A stretch of DNA of 64,000 bases from Oceanihabitans gracilariae. Its GTDB lineage: Bacteria > Bacteroidota > Bacteroidia > Flavobacteriales > Flavobacteriaceae. Position numbers and translations under genes: made by a program. Every line of letters begins with the position of its first letter. The stretch's first letter is position 1. The stretch lies in NCBI RefSeq assembly GCF_042684485.1, contig NZ_JBHULM010000011.1:868001-932000 (forward strand), in the 5' to 3' direction. Positions 34,754 to 45,090 of this stretch are shown here, piece after piece. The notes under the pieces were generated by a model that worked only from the letters and a program-made list of their open reading frames with translations, ran no database searches and had not been told where the DNA came from.

Positions 34754-36334
34754 TTATGCTCTATATTTAGCAGATAATTCTTTACAAACAGTAATTAAAG
34801 TGTCTGTAACCTCATCTGTTAATTTTCCTGCTTTTAAAGTATCTAAAACACCTCTGTGTTTCGCGTTTAAGAATTCAAGATAATCTCTTTCAAATTCTTT
34901 AATTTTATTAACAGGTACGTCTTTTAATAAGTTTTTAGATCCAGCATAAATAATTGCTACTTGATCTTCTACTGTAAACGGTTCGTTTTGACCTTGTTTT
35001 AAGATCTCTACGTTACGTTTTCCTTTTTCAATTACATTTAAAGTAACTGCATCTAAATCGGAACCAAATTTAGCAAACGCCTCTAACTCACGGTATTGTG
35101 CTTGATCTAATTTTAAAGTACCAGATACTTTTTTCATAGATTTAATTTGTGCGTTACCACCAACACGAGATACAGAAATACCTACGTTAATTGCTGGACG
35201 AACACCAGAGTTAAATAAATCTCCATCTAAGAAGATTTGACCATCTGTAATAGAAATTACGTTGGTTGGAATATATGCAGATACATCACCTGCTTGTGTT
35301 TCAATAATTGGTAAAGCTGTTAAAGAACCACCACCTTTTACGATTGGTTTTAATGACTCTGGTAAGTCATTCATTTCTTTAGCAATTTCATCATTATTAA
35401 TCACTTTTGCAGAACGCTCTAATAAACGAGAGTGCAAGTAGAATACATCTCCAGGATACGCCTCACGTCCTGGTGGACGACGTAATAATAAAGATACCTC
35501 ACGATATGCAACTGCTTGTTTTGATAAATCATCAAAAACAATTAAAGCAGGTCTACCAGTATCTCTAAAATACTCACCAATAGAAGCTCCTGTAAAAGGT
35601 GCATATACTTGCATTGCAGCAGGATCTGATGCATTTGCAGCAACTATTGTTGTATACGCTAAAGCTCCTTTTTCTTCCAGAGTTTTAGCAATAAGTGCTA
35701 CTGTTGAAGCTTTTTGCCCAACTGCAACATATATACAATATACAGGCTCACCTGCATCATAAAATTCTTTTTGATTTAAGATAGCATCAATACAAACTGC
35801 AGTTTTACCTGTTTGTCTGTCACCAATTACTAACTCACGTTGTCCTCTACCAACTGGAATCATAGCATCAATTGCTTTAATACCTGTTTGTAGTGGTTCT
35901 GTTACTGGTTCTCTAAAGATAACACCAGGAGCTTTACGCTCTAAAGGCATATCATATGTGTCTCCAGTTATTGGTCCTTTACCATCAATTGGGTTACCTA
36001 ATGTATCTACAACACGACCAACAATACCTTCTCCTACTTTAATAGAAGCGATACGATTTGTACGCTTTACTGTAGATCCTTCTGTTACTCCTACTGAAGT
36101 TCCTAAAAGTACAATACCTACATTATCTTCTTCAAGGTTAAGTACGATACCTTCTAAACCACCTTCGAATTCTACTAACTCACCATATTGCGCGTTAGAT
36201 AATCCGTAAGCACGTACAATACCATCACCTACTGTTAATACTGTTCCAACTTCGTCTAATGAAGCACTTGCTTCAAAACCTGAAAGTTGTTGTTTTAAGA
36301 TTGCTGATACTTCAGCTGGTTTTACTTCTGCCAT
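34754..36334 (-). CDS. atpA: ATP synthase F1 subunit alpha
   Basis: A 526-residue alpha subunit with P-loop [10 protein letters not shown] (about 172-181), the visible arginine-finger region ([18 protein letters not shown]) and the [29 protein letters not shown] block. It forms the non-catalytic nucleotide sites of F1. Its catalytic partner beta is not encoded in this window, consistent with the separate atpDC locus known in Bacteroidota. The start ATG is preceded by an A-rich 42-bp spacer after atpH. Confidence 0.98.
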   Translation of the reverse strand: MAEVKPAEVSAILKQQLSGFEASASLDEVGTVLTVGDGIVRAYGLSNAQYGELVEFEGGLEGIVLNLEEDNVGIVLLGTSVGVTEGSTVKRTNRIASIKVGEGIVGRVVDTLGNPIDGKGPITGDTYDMPLERKAPGVIFREPVTEPLQTGIKAIDAMIPVGRGQRELVIGDRQTGKTAVCIDAILNQKEFYDAGEPVYCIYVAVGQKASTVALIAKTLEEKGALAYTTIVAANASDPAAMQVYAPFTGASIGEYFRDTGRPALIVFDDLSKQAVAYREVSLLLRRPPGREAYPGDVFYLHSRLLERSAKVINNDEIAKEMNDLPESLKPIVKGGGSLTALPIIETQAGDVSAYIPTNVISITDGQIFLDGDLFNSGVRPAINVGISVSRVGGNAQIKSMKKVSGTLKLDQAQYRELEAFAKFGSDLDAVTLNVIEKGKRNVEILKQGQNEPFTVEDQVAIIYAGSKNLLKDVPVNKIKEFERDYLEFLNAKHRGVLDTLKAGKLTDEVTDTLITVCKELSAKYRA

Positions 36335-36376
36335 CTTTATTGAAATTTAGACCCTATGACTAGCTTAGGGCAAGTC

Positions 36377-36913
36377 TTAGTTTATTGTAAATTCTCTTTT
36401 TAACTTGCTTAATTGATTAGCGATACTAGCGTTATACTGTGTATCACCAACTCTTAAAATGAAACCACCTAAGATGCTTTCATCTACTATATTTTTTATT
36501 GCTGCTTCTTTACCTGTTAGTTCTTTAACCTTAGCTAAAACTTTATCTTGTAAAGCTTCTGTTAATGGAACAGCTGTTGTAACTGTAGCAATTTGACTAC
36601 CTTTTTGTTGCTCATATAAAGTAATAAACTTTGCAGCTACTTGTGGTAATAAATCTGTTCTTTTGTTTGTTATTAGTGTATCTATAAGGTTTACCGTTGC
36701 TGGGTTAATTCCTTTAAAAACTTCTAATAATGCAGATTTTTTAATGCTAGAACTAATTACAGGACTGTAAAGCATATCTTTTAAATCTTTACTTTGCGCT
36801 ACTGTATTATTAATTAGCTCCATGTCATTATTTACAACTTCTGTTGTATTATTATCTGTAGCTAAGCTTAAAACTGCTTTTGCGTAACGTATTGCTGCTC
36901 TTTCTCCTGCCAT
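36377..36913 (-). CDS. atpH: ATP synthase F1 subunit delta
   Basis: A 178-residue delta subunit (OSCP homologue) joining the peripheral stalk to the top of F1. AIRYAKAVLSLA at the N-terminus and the closing segment ESILGGFILRVGDTQYNASIANQLSKLKREF are typical. It is 9 bp downstream of atpF and 42 bp upstream of atpA, in the normal order b-delta-alpha-gamma. Confidence 0.95.
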   Translation of the reverse strand: MAGERAAIRYAKAVLSLATDNNTTEVVNNDMELINNTVAQSKDLKDMLYSPVISSSIKKSALLEVFKGINPATVNLIDTLITNKRTDLLPQVAAKFITLYEQQKGSQIATVTTAVPLTEALQDKVLAKVKELTGKEAAIKNIVDESILGGFILRVGDTQYNASIANQLSKLKREFTIN

Positions 36914-36922
36914 GACTTAAAC

Positions 36923-37423
36923 TTAGTTTAATTTAGCATCATTTAACATAGACTCAACTAATTCTAATTGCTTGTCTTTGCTTGATAATTCTTGACGCAC
37001 TACTTTTTCTGCTATATCTAAAGATAATCCTGCTACGTGACTTTTTAATTCTGCCATAGCTGATTTCTTTTCGCTTTCAATAGCTGCTTGTGCTTGAGCA
37101 ATCATAGTGTTTGCTTGTGCTTGAGCTTCTGTTTTAGCGTCTTCAATCATTTTATTTTTTAACTCTCTTGCTTCTTTAAGCATAGACTCACGTTCTGCAC
37201 GTGCTTCTTTTAATAAGTTTGCGTTATCTGCTTGAAGATTTTGCATTTCTAGTTTCGCATTTTCTGCTGAATCTAATGCATCTTGAATTCCGTCTTCACG
37301 AGATTGTAAAGCGTCTAGAATAGGTTTCCATGCAAATTTTCTCATTAATAATATTAAAATTATTAAGATAACGGCTTGCATAATGAATAAGCCTACTGAA
37401 AAGTCGTTTAATAAAGCTTCCAT
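36923..37423 (-). CDS. atpF: ATP synthase Fo subunit b
   Basis: A 166-residue peripheral-stalk subunit: one N-terminal transmembrane helix (FSVGLFIMQAVILIILILLMRKFAW) followed by a long charged helix (about 35-150, Ala/Glu/Lys/Gln-rich, with IQDALDSAENAKLEMQNLQ) that forms the dimeric right-handed coiled coil. Only one b gene is present, so a homodimer is expected. Confidence 0.95.
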   Translation of the reverse strand: MEALLNDFSVGLFIMQAVILIILILLMRKFAWKPILDALQSREDGIQDALDSAENAKLEMQNLQADNANLLKEARAERESMLKEARELKNKMIEDAKTEAQAQANTMIAQAQAAIESEKKSAMAELKSHVAGLSLDIAEKVVRQELSSKDKQLELVESMLNDAKLN

Positions 37424-37519
37424 AAAAATAGATTACTTAAATAATGTTTTGTTTAATTTAAAACAGTTTCTGCAACCAACCGTTGCAGAAAACTGTTTCT
37501 TTTTGTTTTTAGGAAATTC

Positions 37520-37720
<201 letters not shown>

Positions 37721-37748
37721 TTATAAATATTAATTAAACAAATTCTTA

Positions 37749-38861
37749 TTAATGATGGTCATGTTCTTCAACAGCCATTCCTATAAATAACGATGATAAC
37801 ATCGTGAAAATAAATGCTTGTAAAAAGGCTACTAAAATTTCAATAACCGAAATAAATAATGCTAACACTAATGACATTCCTGTTGATCCTACAACACCAA
37901 ATGATTCTTTTAATGTTATCATTAATGCAATTAAGCTCATTACCACAAAGTGACCTGCTGTCATGTTTGCAAACAAACGAACTAATAAAGAGAAAGGTTT
38001 AATTAAAACAAAACCTACTAGCTCTATTATTGCTAATATTGGACGTAAAATCACTGGCACACCTGGCATCCATAATGTGTGTTTCCAGAAATCTTTACTT
38101 CCGCTAAATAAATATATTACTGCTGTAAAAATAGCTAAACATGCTGTTACTGCTATTTGTCCTGTTACATTAAATCCTATTGGTGTTAAACCTAATAAGT
38201 TAAGTATCCAGATAAAGAAAAATACAGTTAATAAAAAGCCCATAAACTTGCGGTACTTTTTCTCTCCAATATTTGGCTTTGCAATATCGTCTCTAACATA
38301 AATTACTAAAGGCTCTAAAACACGACCAACACCTTTTGGTACAGTGTGTCCTTTTTTATAACCTCTTGCTAAAGCACTAAACCCTAACAACATTAACAAC
38401 CCTGTTAACAACATTCCGAACACAGATTTTGTAATAGAAAAATCTAATACTTTATGTGCATTTTCTGGATGGTGGTGTTCATCAAAAGCAACAGCTGTTG
38501 CACCTTCCTCCAACTCGTATATTTTACTGTGAATTTTTACTAAACGCGTATCGCCTTTTTCAACAATTACACTTCCGCTATCATCATGATGAAATGCAGA
38601 AGACATAAAAGTTTTTAAACCATTGCTAGTCCAAACAATTACTGGTAAAGGAAAACTAACATGAGTTCCAGATTCATTGTGTGTAAACAAATGGAAGTCA
38701 TGAGAATCTTTTAAGTGATGTTCGATATACTCTTTAATTTCTTGAGCAGTATCCACTTTATTTCGTGGTTCTTGTTTATCACTATTTCCATAAGAGGAAA
38801 CTGAAAATAAAGTGAGAACTAATATCGCTATAAAATTGATAGATTTTTTTGACACCATCAT
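37749..38861 (-). CDS. atpB: ATP synthase Fo subunit a with signal peptide and N-terminal extracytoplasmic domain
   Basis: 370 residues, about 100 more than E. coli subunit a. Residues 1-25 form a signal peptide (ending SVSSYG), and residues about 26-145 are a His-rich soluble region (SSAFHHDDS, FDEHHHPENAH). The membrane core follows, with the proton half-channel helix LLVRLFANMTAGH containing the essential Arg. The last residues (GMAVEEHDHH) are also His-rich. The extended N-terminus is common in Bacteroidota, but its function is unclear; metal or proton binding at the channel mouth is a guess. An exact -7 box (38904-38911) lies 43 bases upstream, so the Fo-F1 genes can be transcribed apart from the sprE-bactofilin group. 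Confidence 0.95.
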   Translation of the reverse strand: MMVSKKSINFIAILVLTLFSVSSYGNSDKQEPRNKVDTAQEIKEYIEHHLKDSHDFHLFTHNESGTHVSFPLPVIVWTSNGLKTFMSSAFHHDDSGSVIVEKGDTRLVKIHSKIYELEEGATAVAFDEHHHPENAHKVLDFSITKSVFGMLLTGLLMLLGFSALARGYKKGHTVPKGVGRVLEPLVIYVRDDIAKPNIGEKKYRKFMGFLLTVFFFIWILNLLGLTPIGFNVTGQIAVTACLAIFTAVIYLFSGSKDFWKHTLWMPGVPVILRPILAIIELVGFVLIKPFSLLVRLFANMTAGHFVVMSLIALMITLKESFGVVGSTGMSLVLALFISVIEILVAFLQAFIFTMLSSLFIGMAVEEHDHH

Positions 38862-38903
38862 GCTTTTTGTAACTAAATGAATTTATGCTTTGTAAATTTT
38901 GTG

Positions 38904-38911
38904 CAAATGTA
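38904..38911 (-). promoter_or_regulatory. -7 box for the atpB-atpG operon
   Basis: TACATTTG on the minus strand, exact TAnnTTTG match, with the predicted start near 38898, 37 bases ahead of atpB. No TTG at the ideal -33 distance was found. Confidence 0.5.
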
Positions 38912-38997
38912 AGTAATAATTTAAAAAAATAAAGGCTTTTTTGACTTTGATTTTATTAGAGTTGATTTTTAAATCAAAAAAAACCGAAAACACCTGA

Positions 38998-39369
38998 TTA
39001 TTGGTTATTTAAAAGCCTAGAAACACTAACAGCTTCTGTAATTAAAAACAGGAATAACGGAACAACCAAACCAACTCTTTCTATTTGTGTTAAATCATCA
39101 TTAGCAAAAACGCTAGATTGAAAAATTAAAACAAAAACTCCTATCTTAATAAATATGAAAGTTAAATACGCATAACCTGCTTGGTTAGGCAATTTATCAG
39201 ACACTATTTCTATACCTATATACACTATAATAGCTGCTATAAGATGAAAAAGATATACTTTAAATAAAGAAAAGGGCAACACAGCATCTATTAAATAGTT
39301 ATGCAGGTTGTAGGCTATTAAAAACAAACCAAAAAATATACTAGTTACCACTAAAATACGCTTACTCAT
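38998..39369 (-). CDS. Four-helix membrane protein linked to ATP synthase (DUF6168-like)
   Basis: 123 residues, nearly all in four hydrophobic helices (ILVVTSIFFGLFLIAYNL; LFHLIAAIIVYIGIEIV; YLTFIFIKIGVFVLIF; GLVVPLFLFLITEAVSVS). The topology resembles AtpI-type ATP synthase assembly factors. The family name DUF6168 is recalled, not searched. The gene sits between atpZ (6-bp gap) and atpB, supporting a role in Fo assembly or Mg2+/ion handling. Confidence 0.75.
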   Translation of the reverse strand: MSKRILVVTSIFFGLFLIAYNLHNYLIDAVLPFSLFKVYLFHLIAAIIVYIGIEIVSDKLPNQAGYAYLTFIFIKIGVFVLIFQSSVFANDDLTQIERVGLVVPLFLFLITEAVSVSRLLNNQ

Positions 39370-39375
39370 TATTTA

Positions 39376-39618
39376 TTATTTTTTGGAAGAATTGTCATTG
39401 GTGATTTTTAACACTTGTTTTATTACAGCATACATAGCTATAAATACAGAAAGCAAGGTGATAATTTTATAATACAGCTGGTTAGTGTTATTACATTTTA
39501 CATCTACCCACTCACCTAGTTTACTTCCTAAATATATAGTAAGTCCCATTTGAATAGCAATAGACGAAAACCGAATATAAGGATTAAGCTGTTTTTTCTG
39601 TTTTTCGTTGTTTGCCAT
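39376..39618 (-). CDS. AtpZ/AtpI family ATP synthase accessory protein
   Basis: An 80-residue protein with two transmembrane helices (SIAIQMGLTIYLGSKLGEWVD; YYKIITLLSVFIAMYAVIKQVL), the standard AtpZ layout; SSIAIQMG and GSKLGEW are family hallmarks. It probably aids c-ring assembly or Mg2+ supply for the ATP synthase. Its start lies within the 3' end of the bactofilin gene (35-bp overlap, different frame), so the two are coupled. Confidence 0.88.
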   Translation of the reverse strand: MANNEKQKKQLNPYIRFSSIAIQMGLTIYLGSKLGEWVDVKCNNTNQLYYKIITLLSVFIAMYAVIKQVLKITNDNSSKK

Positions 39619-39994
39619 GATTTAAATCTTTCACTGCTCCTTTCATTACACAGGTTACATTAAATGTTGCTCCTGGCTCTACTTCTAGTTTACCTAAAAC
39701 AACTTCGCCTTCAATATGTGCAGAAGATTTTAAAGTTAGTGTACCTGATAGGTTTAAGCTTCCAGAAAATTTTCCTTGAAAATAAGCGTCAGACCCACTT
39801 AATGTTCCGTTGATAACTCCAGACTTACCTACTACTACTTTTCCTGGAGTTTGTATGTTTCCTTCTACAATTCCATCTATTCTTAAATCTCCTTCACTTA
39901 TCAAGTCGCCAACAATTTTGGTTCCTTTGGCAATAATGTTTTGGCTTGAAGAATTCTCGTAATTGTTTTTGTCCTTTTTTTTATCTGAAAACAT
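39584..39994 (-). CDS. Bactofilin (polymer-forming cytoskeletal protein)
   Basis: About 136 residues. The core (about 25-120) is a right-handed beta-helix built of short repeats (IAKGTKIVGDLISEGDLRIDG, VEGNIQTPGKVVVGKSGVINGTL, GSLNLSGTLTLKSSAHIEGEVV), characteristic of bactofilins, which polymerise without nucleotide into membrane-associated filaments. The frame is open to 40084, but the ATG at 39994 (MFSDKKKDKNN) places a normal short tail before the core. It overlaps the atpZ gene by 35 bp and follows sprE by 13 bp, putting a cytoskeletal element in one transcript with T9SS and ATP synthase accessory genes. Confidence 0.92.
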   Translation of the reverse strand: MFSDKKKDKNNYENSSSQNIIAKGTKIVGDLISEGDLRIDGIVEGNIQTPGKVVVGKSGVINGTLSGSDAYFQGKFSGSLNLSGTLTLKSSAHIEGEVVLGKLEVEPGATFNVTCVMKGAVKDLNHGKQRKTEKTA

Positions 39995-40007
39995 AACTCT
40001 AGTTTTA

Positions 40008-42581
40008 TTATTGGTGCTCTTTAATATAATCGTCAATATTTTTATGTATTTGAACGATTTGATAGTTTTGGGAAGAAATAGCAATAGAAGGTTTGGTTAT
40101 TTTATATCTATCTTCATCTCTTAATATAAAAGCAAATCCTTTTGCTCCATCTATACTTTTTAATCCATGAACTACTACAAATGTAGTTTCAGGATCATAT
40201 ATATCTATAGATGTACTTAAATCATAATGTGCAATATTAGCATTTACCTCGTTTAAGGTTTTTACAAAGCTTGTTATTTCTTCTGTATCTGCAGTATTGA
40301 ATTTATAGATTACTTTATAATTACCTTTTAAGGTATCTGAAACAAATTGTTTTTTAGATAATTTAGGCAAGGTACTGCTTGCTAACTTTTGCGCTTGCTT
40401 ACCTTCTGGTGTGTTTGCGTAGTTTAGTGCTACAAAATTAATTGCTTTTTTATAAGCTTCATAACCATATAAACGCCCTGTTGTGGTAGCTTTAAGAAGT
40501 TCAAATTTTGAAACTATTTCTTCTGCTTCAAATGCTGTAATATAAGTATCTATATTAGAAAGCACTTCGGCATATTTTTGATTTTCAAATTGACTGTAAA
40601 GGTTTTTATATATGGTTTCTGGACTATTTTTATCTTCTAGATTTGCTGCTTCCGGATTATTTAAAATGGTTGCATATCTTGAATCTGGATAATTTGTTAT
40701 TATATCTTTTTTGAAAAAATCTGCTTCGGTTTCTTCTTCTAATAACTGATATATTTTATACAAGTTATATTTAGAAGGAAGTACTAAGTTTTCTTCGGGA
40801 TTATTATCTAGTAATTGTGTAAACTTAGAAATAGCCAAAGGATATTCTTTAAACTTTTCTTTATAAATTAAACCTAATTGGTAGTATGCAAAGTTTCTTT
40901 CTTTAGTAATACTGTCTACTACTTTTTCTTCGGAAGGGATTTGATCTATATAAAACTGCGGATCATACATTTCTTCATTAGAAGCATTTGCCAAAGCAGG
41001 ATTTGTTTCAGCAGTGTTTACACCTGATTTAATACTACTAGACCATCTCCAATCGTCTTGTAATTTACGGTTTCCCCAATTTTTAGTAAATTCTGATTTA
41101 CCATAAGCTACTGTTGTAGTGTTATAAAAATAAAAAGAAGAGCCTTGTCCTGGTAATGGACCTCCTTTAGAACCTTTTACTCCTGTTAAGCCAGAAGCGT
41201 TGTTACCAAAATTATTATTGGTAGTAACAAGTCCTTTTTTTCTTTCTGCCGCTTCTAGTCTTTCTTTTTCTTTTTCTGCTGCTTCTTTCAGTTTTTCAAT
41301 GTATTGCTCAAAATATGCAATCTTATCTTCTTTTGGTAAAGCGACTAGTTTTAATATACTATCGTTATTTTTTGCAATGTCTTCATAATAAATAACATCT
41401 TCTAAGTTGTCTCTTTTACGCTTAATAACTCTATATGGCTTACTGTTTTGCACCATATTTGTCATGGTACTATCATAATAATCTCCAGCACTTTTATATT
41501 CTGCCAGATCAAATTTCATATCACCAATAATTTCATAGTTTTTGGCCTTTAAAACTTTATCTCTAGAGTCTGTACGTAAGGATTTGTTATAGTAAGCAAG
41601 AGCTAAGGAATCGGAATTATTTTTAACGTGATACTCAGCTATTTGATGGTAAATTTTATCTAGATAAGGTCTGTTTTCACGATTTTCTTCTAAATCGGTT
41701 AACAGTTCAAAAAACTCCAATTTGTTTCCTTGCTCATAATCAAAGTTTTTAGCTTTTTCAATATGTGCACTAATAAGGTACATTCTTGGCGTGCTTCGGT
41801 TTAGATCTATTACTCTATCAAAAGCAATATTAGCACTGTCTTTATCTCCTAAAGCATTATATAATTGTCCTTGAATAAAACGGTATCTTCCGCGTTCATC
41901 ATTACTCTTTGTTACTTTAGCAGCGATATCTATTTGTGTAATAGCACTATCTAAAGATTTTGTATTTATATATGCTTGTGCAAGTATTGAGGTTGCATCT
42001 GCTAAATCTTGTCCGCTTAATTCTTCTTGTTCTAAAAGACGTTTTAAATTTTTAATAGCAAGCTCGTCATTTTCTAAACGAATATTTGTTTTTTCTCTCC
42101 AAACCTTGGCTTGGTTAATATTGTTACTTGCAGGATATTTATATAATATATAATTGAAAGATTCTAAAGCAGGAACAAAACGTTGGTCAAAATAACGCGC
42201 TTTTCCTAAAAGCAAATACGCTTCATCTATTTGGTAATTATATTCTTTACCTTGAATATTCATACCGTGTTTTTGAATGGCTTTTACTGCTTTTTCTTCG
42301 GCTCTGCTAAAGTTTTGGTTTTTGTTTTGTCCTGGTAGTGTTACCTCTTCAAAAACCTGCATACGCTCAATAGGAAGAATTTCCCAATAATTATCGGTAT
42401 AGTTTTGTATAAGGTTTTCTCTACCTTCTTCTAGTGCATTATACCCATTAAAAAGGGTATTGTCTCTTGCAGCTAAAGCATGGTAATTTCTACTAATAAA
42501 AGTGTTCTTTTTTCTAGAACAACTAGTTATTAAAGTAACAGCAACTAAAAGGGTTAATATTATCTTGTAAGATGTTTTCAT
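40008..42581 (-). CDS. sprE: T9SS/gliding lipoprotein SprE (PorW), TPR protein
   Basis: About 857 residues. A lipoprotein signal (lipobox LITSC) is followed by SRKKNTFISRNYHALAARDN, a start I recognise from SprE/PorW. TPR-like helical repeats fill about 100-400 and 560-740. A low-complexity stretch (about 455-500) and a C-terminal segment with paired beta strands (YDLSTSIDIYDPETTFVVVHG) complete it. In F. johnsoniae SprE is needed for T9SS secretion and gliding; in Porphyromonas PorW links the trans-envelope core to other T9SS parts. The ATG at 42581 (MKTSYKIILTLL) is preferred over upstream in-frame ATGs because it makes a compact signal peptide. Bactofilin, atpZ and the atp operon follow on the same strand. 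Confidence 0.82.
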   Translation of the reverse strand: MKTSYKIILTLLVAVTLITSCSRKKNTFISRNYHALAARDNTLFNGYNALEEGRENLIQNYTDNYWEILPIERMQVFEEVTLPGQNKNQNFSRAEEKAVKAIQKHGMNIQGKEYNYQIDEAYLLLGKARYFDQRFVPALESFNYILYKYPASNNINQAKVWREKTNIRLENDELAIKNLKRLLEQEELSGQDLADATSILAQAYINTKSLDSAITQIDIAAKVTKSNDERGRYRFIQGQLYNALGDKDSANIAFDRVIDLNRSTPRMYLISAHIEKAKNFDYEQGNKLEFFELLTDLEENRENRPYLDKIYHQIAEYHVKNNSDSLALAYYNKSLRTDSRDKVLKAKNYEIIGDMKFDLAEYKSAGDYYDSTMTNMVQNSKPYRVIKRKRDNLEDVIYYEDIAKNNDSILKLVALPKEDKIAYFEQYIEKLKEAAEKEKERLEAAERKKGLVTTNNNFGNNASGLTGVKGSKGGPLPGQGSSFYFYNTTTVAYGKSEFTKNWGNRKLQDDWRWSSSIKSGVNTAETNPALANASNEEMYDPQFYIDQIPSEEKVVDSITKERNFAYYQLGLIYKEKFKEYPLAISKFTQLLDNNPEENLVLPSKYNLYKIYQLLEEETEADFFKKDIITNYPDSRYATILNNPEAANLEDKNSPETIYKNLYSQFENQKYAEVLSNIDTYITAFEAEEIVSKFELLKATTTGRLYGYEAYKKAINFVALNYANTPEGKQAQKLASSTLPKLSKKQFVSDTLKGNYKVIYKFNTADTEEITSFVKTLNEVNANIAHYDLSTSIDIYDPETTFVVVHGLKSIDGAKGFAFILRDEDRYKITKPSIAISSQNYQIVQIHKNIDDYIKEHQ

Positions 42582-42854
42582 TTTAATAAAAATTTTCATT
42601 TTTGCTAACAACTAAATAAAAATTTTCTGCAAAAACCAACTGCTTCACTTTCGCACAAAAAACGGAATTATTTTGTCTAGTTCTAAAAATATTAAATTTA
42701 TTTATGCTCATTATTAAAGCTGTGTATTTAACTCAAATAAATAACTGTAAACTCAGGCAAATATTATAAACACTATCACTTACTTGAAATAAATGATACA
42801 TAAGTAGGTAAAAATACGCATCTTTTTTTATTTAGCTATAAAAACTACTTGTTT

Positions 42855-43562
42855 TTAGATTTTTTCTGTTCCAGCAAAATGATTTTCTAACTCTTTTAAA
42901 GTAGCTTGACTAGTAACAATATCTTTTACTATTTCCCCTTTTTCTAAAACAACAATACGCTCACACACGTCTGTAACATGCATTAAATCATGACTAGAAA
43001 TAAGCACAGTTACCCCTTTCTCTTTTGCTAAATCTTTTACTATTTGTTTTAGTTTTATTTGTGTAGTTGGATCAAGATTAGCAAAAGGTTCATCTAAAAT
43101 AATTACTTCAGGATTACCAATAAGCGCAGCAACAATTCCTGCTTTTTTTTGATTTCCTTTACTTAAGTCTCTTAAGTACTTTTTCTGACCAAGAATTTCG
43201 CCGTGAAAAAAATCTTCAAAAGTAGCAACTAAAGCATCTACATCTGCTTTGTTTTGCCCTCTAAGTTCACCAACAAAATAAAAGTATTCTTCTGCTGTTA
43301 GGTAACCAATTAAAAAGCTTTCGTCTATAAAGGCCGAAGTAAAAGGTTTCCAATCTTCACTCAGGTTTACTTGAATATCATTGTTTTTAATATATCCTGT
43401 TGTTGGCTGTATTAAATCTAATAACAAACTAAAATAAGTAGTTTTTCCTGCGCCATTATTACCAACCAAGCCAAAACTTTGCCCTTTAGGAATATCTAAT
43501 TGCTCTATGTGCAAAACCTGATTGTTATTATATTTTTTGGTAAGATTTGTAGTCGTTATCAT
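42855..43562 (-). CDS. ABC transporter ATP-binding protein
   Basis: A 235-residue single ATPase domain with Walker A GNNGAGKTT (about 35-43), a variant signature LSKGNQKK in the place of LSGGQ, Walker B VIILDEPFANLD and switch His in SSHD. It resembles the ATPases of Ccm/Nos/bacteriocin-type ABC-2 exporters. The next gene upstream, 11 bp away and in the same direction, encodes the matching membrane protein (DUF5687). The substrate is unknown. Confidence 0.9.
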   Translation of the reverse strand: MITTTNLTKKYNNNQVLHIEQLDIPKGQSFGLVGNNGAGKTTYFSLLLDLIQPTTGYIKNNDIQVNLSEDWKPFTSAFIDESFLIGYLTAEEYFYFVGELRGQNKADVDALVATFEDFFHGEILGQKKYLRDLSKGNQKKAGIVAALIGNPEVIILDEPFANLDPTTQIKLKQIVKDLAKEKGVTVLISSHDLMHVTDVCERIVVLEKGEIVKDIVTSQATLKELENHFAGTEKI

Positions 43563-43573
43563 CTTGTTATTTT

Positions 43574-45052
43574 TTAATTATCTTGATCAAAAGCAGCAAT
43601 CATTTTATATTTTGAAGCTAGATATTTTTTGGTAATTAATTGCATTATTTTTTGGTGTAGAATAATTCCTGTTACTCCTAAAAGAATTAAAGCTAGAATA
43701 CCTATTTCAAAGCTAAAAGTAAAATTGAAAATAGAAAAAATTCCTATTGGCAAAAGCAACAAAGGCAAACCAATAACCCATTGCACAGCTCCTGTACCTT
43801 GAAAATTAAAGGCAGCTCTTTGGTTTAAGTCTATTTTTTTTCGATTAAAAGAGCCTCCTAATAAAATAACATAGGTATTTACACCAATGTTATATACTGC
43901 TGCCGCAAAGTGTGCTAGTAAAATTTTCCAACCAAAATACACATAAGGTATACTTAGTACAAACAGTAAAATAACACTTAAAGTCATTAATGTGTATTTA
44001 GATTTTAAGTATTGTTGGTATTTAATATTTTGACTCATTAACATTTTATAGTAACCACTATCCCAAGCAGGAATAAATTGCCCAAAGTTGATAAGAAAAA
44101 TACCTGTTACAAATATGCCTACAAAGGCAAATAAAAACTCTTTGTCTTGATATATAGGATTTGGATAAAAGAACAAGCCATATAAAACTCCAAAAGCCAA
44201 CATCCAAACCGAAGATTTTGGTCTTTTATTACGCCAAAGTAATTTTAAATCTAGCTGCATAAAAGGTGCTATATCTCCAAACTTTTTAGTCCATTCTAGG
44301 TTTGAAGCTTGTACTTCTTGTGTTTTTGTTTGTAAAGAACTGTCTAAAAACAATTTATTGCGAAGTATTTTAAAGTTGTACCAATACAAACCAATTAATA
44401 TAAAAAATGGTACCACTAACCACAACGGATTATTTGCAATAGCCTGAATTCCGTTAGATAACAACTCTGCAATATTTATTAATTGAAAATGGTTTAATGT
44501 ATAAAGAGAACCTGCAAAAAGTATAACAGGTAAAAAAGACAACTCTGTTTTAGCAGCAAGGCTTTCAATAATAAAATTTAAATAATTATTAATAAGTGTA
44601 ATAAGCACCATAGTTAATAGCCAAACTAAAACGACTGAAATGGCATAATCATTAATAATAAGCATTACACCAAAAGGCACTATTGTAAATAAAGGCAAGA
44701 AATTAAAAAAGGACAATGCCGATTTACCCAACACAAAGTTTACCACTTTACTTCTTTTTATAGGAAGCGTAAGCAATGGTTTTACGCTCATTACTGGTAA
44801 TTTCTGAAAGAAAAACCGAATGACTAAATCGCCTAAAATCCAGAAGAAAATTAATCCATTAAAAACCACAAAAGGATCCCTTTCTGGAAACACTTTTTTT
44901 AACAAAGGAAACATAACAATTCCCACAATTAAAAACATAGCAATAAAATACAAGGCAAAAAACACCATTACTATTTTTAGCGCTACACTTTTACCAAAGC
45001 TTGCAGACCTAGTAAATTGTTTCCATTCTAAATCTAAAAAACGTTGTATCAT
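43574..45052 (-). CDS. DUF5687 membrane protein, ABC-2 type permease partner
   Basis: A 492-residue polytopic protein with about 11-12 hydrophobic helices (VALKIVMVFFALYFIAMFLIVG, FVFNGLIFFWILGDLVIRFFF, ...). The N-terminus FLDLEWKQFTRSASFGKSVALK and the FQKLPVMSVKPLLTLPI segment are typical of the DUF5687 family of Bacteroidota. It should form the transmembrane part of an ABC exporter with the neighbouring ATPase. Divergent from the reductase gene at 45152; a 7-bp inverted repeat (45091-45107) lies between them. Confidence 0.82.
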   Translation of the reverse strand: MIQRFLDLEWKQFTRSASFGKSVALKIVMVFFALYFIAMFLIVGIVMFPLLKKVFPERDPFVVFNGLIFFWILGDLVIRFFFQKLPVMSVKPLLTLPIKRSKVVNFVLGKSALSFFNFLPLFTIVPFGVMLIINDYAISVVLVWLLTMVLITLINNYLNFIIESLAAKTELSFLPVILFAGSLYTLNHFQLINIAELLSNGIQAIANNPLWLVVPFFILIGLYWYNFKILRNKLFLDSSLQTKTQEVQASNLEWTKKFGDIAPFMQLDLKLLWRNKRPKSSVWMLAFGVLYGLFFYPNPIYQDKEFLFAFVGIFVTGIFLINFGQFIPAWDSGYYKMLMSQNIKYQQYLKSKYTLMTLSVILLFVLSIPYVYFGWKILLAHFAAAVYNIGVNTYVILLGGSFNRKKIDLNQRAAFNFQGTGAVQWVIGLPLLLLPIGIFSIFNFTFSFEIGILALILLGVTGIILHQKIMQLITKKYLASKYKMIAAFDQDN

Positions 45053-45090
45053 TTTGGTTGGTTTTAAATCATTAGTAATATTAAAGCCCT

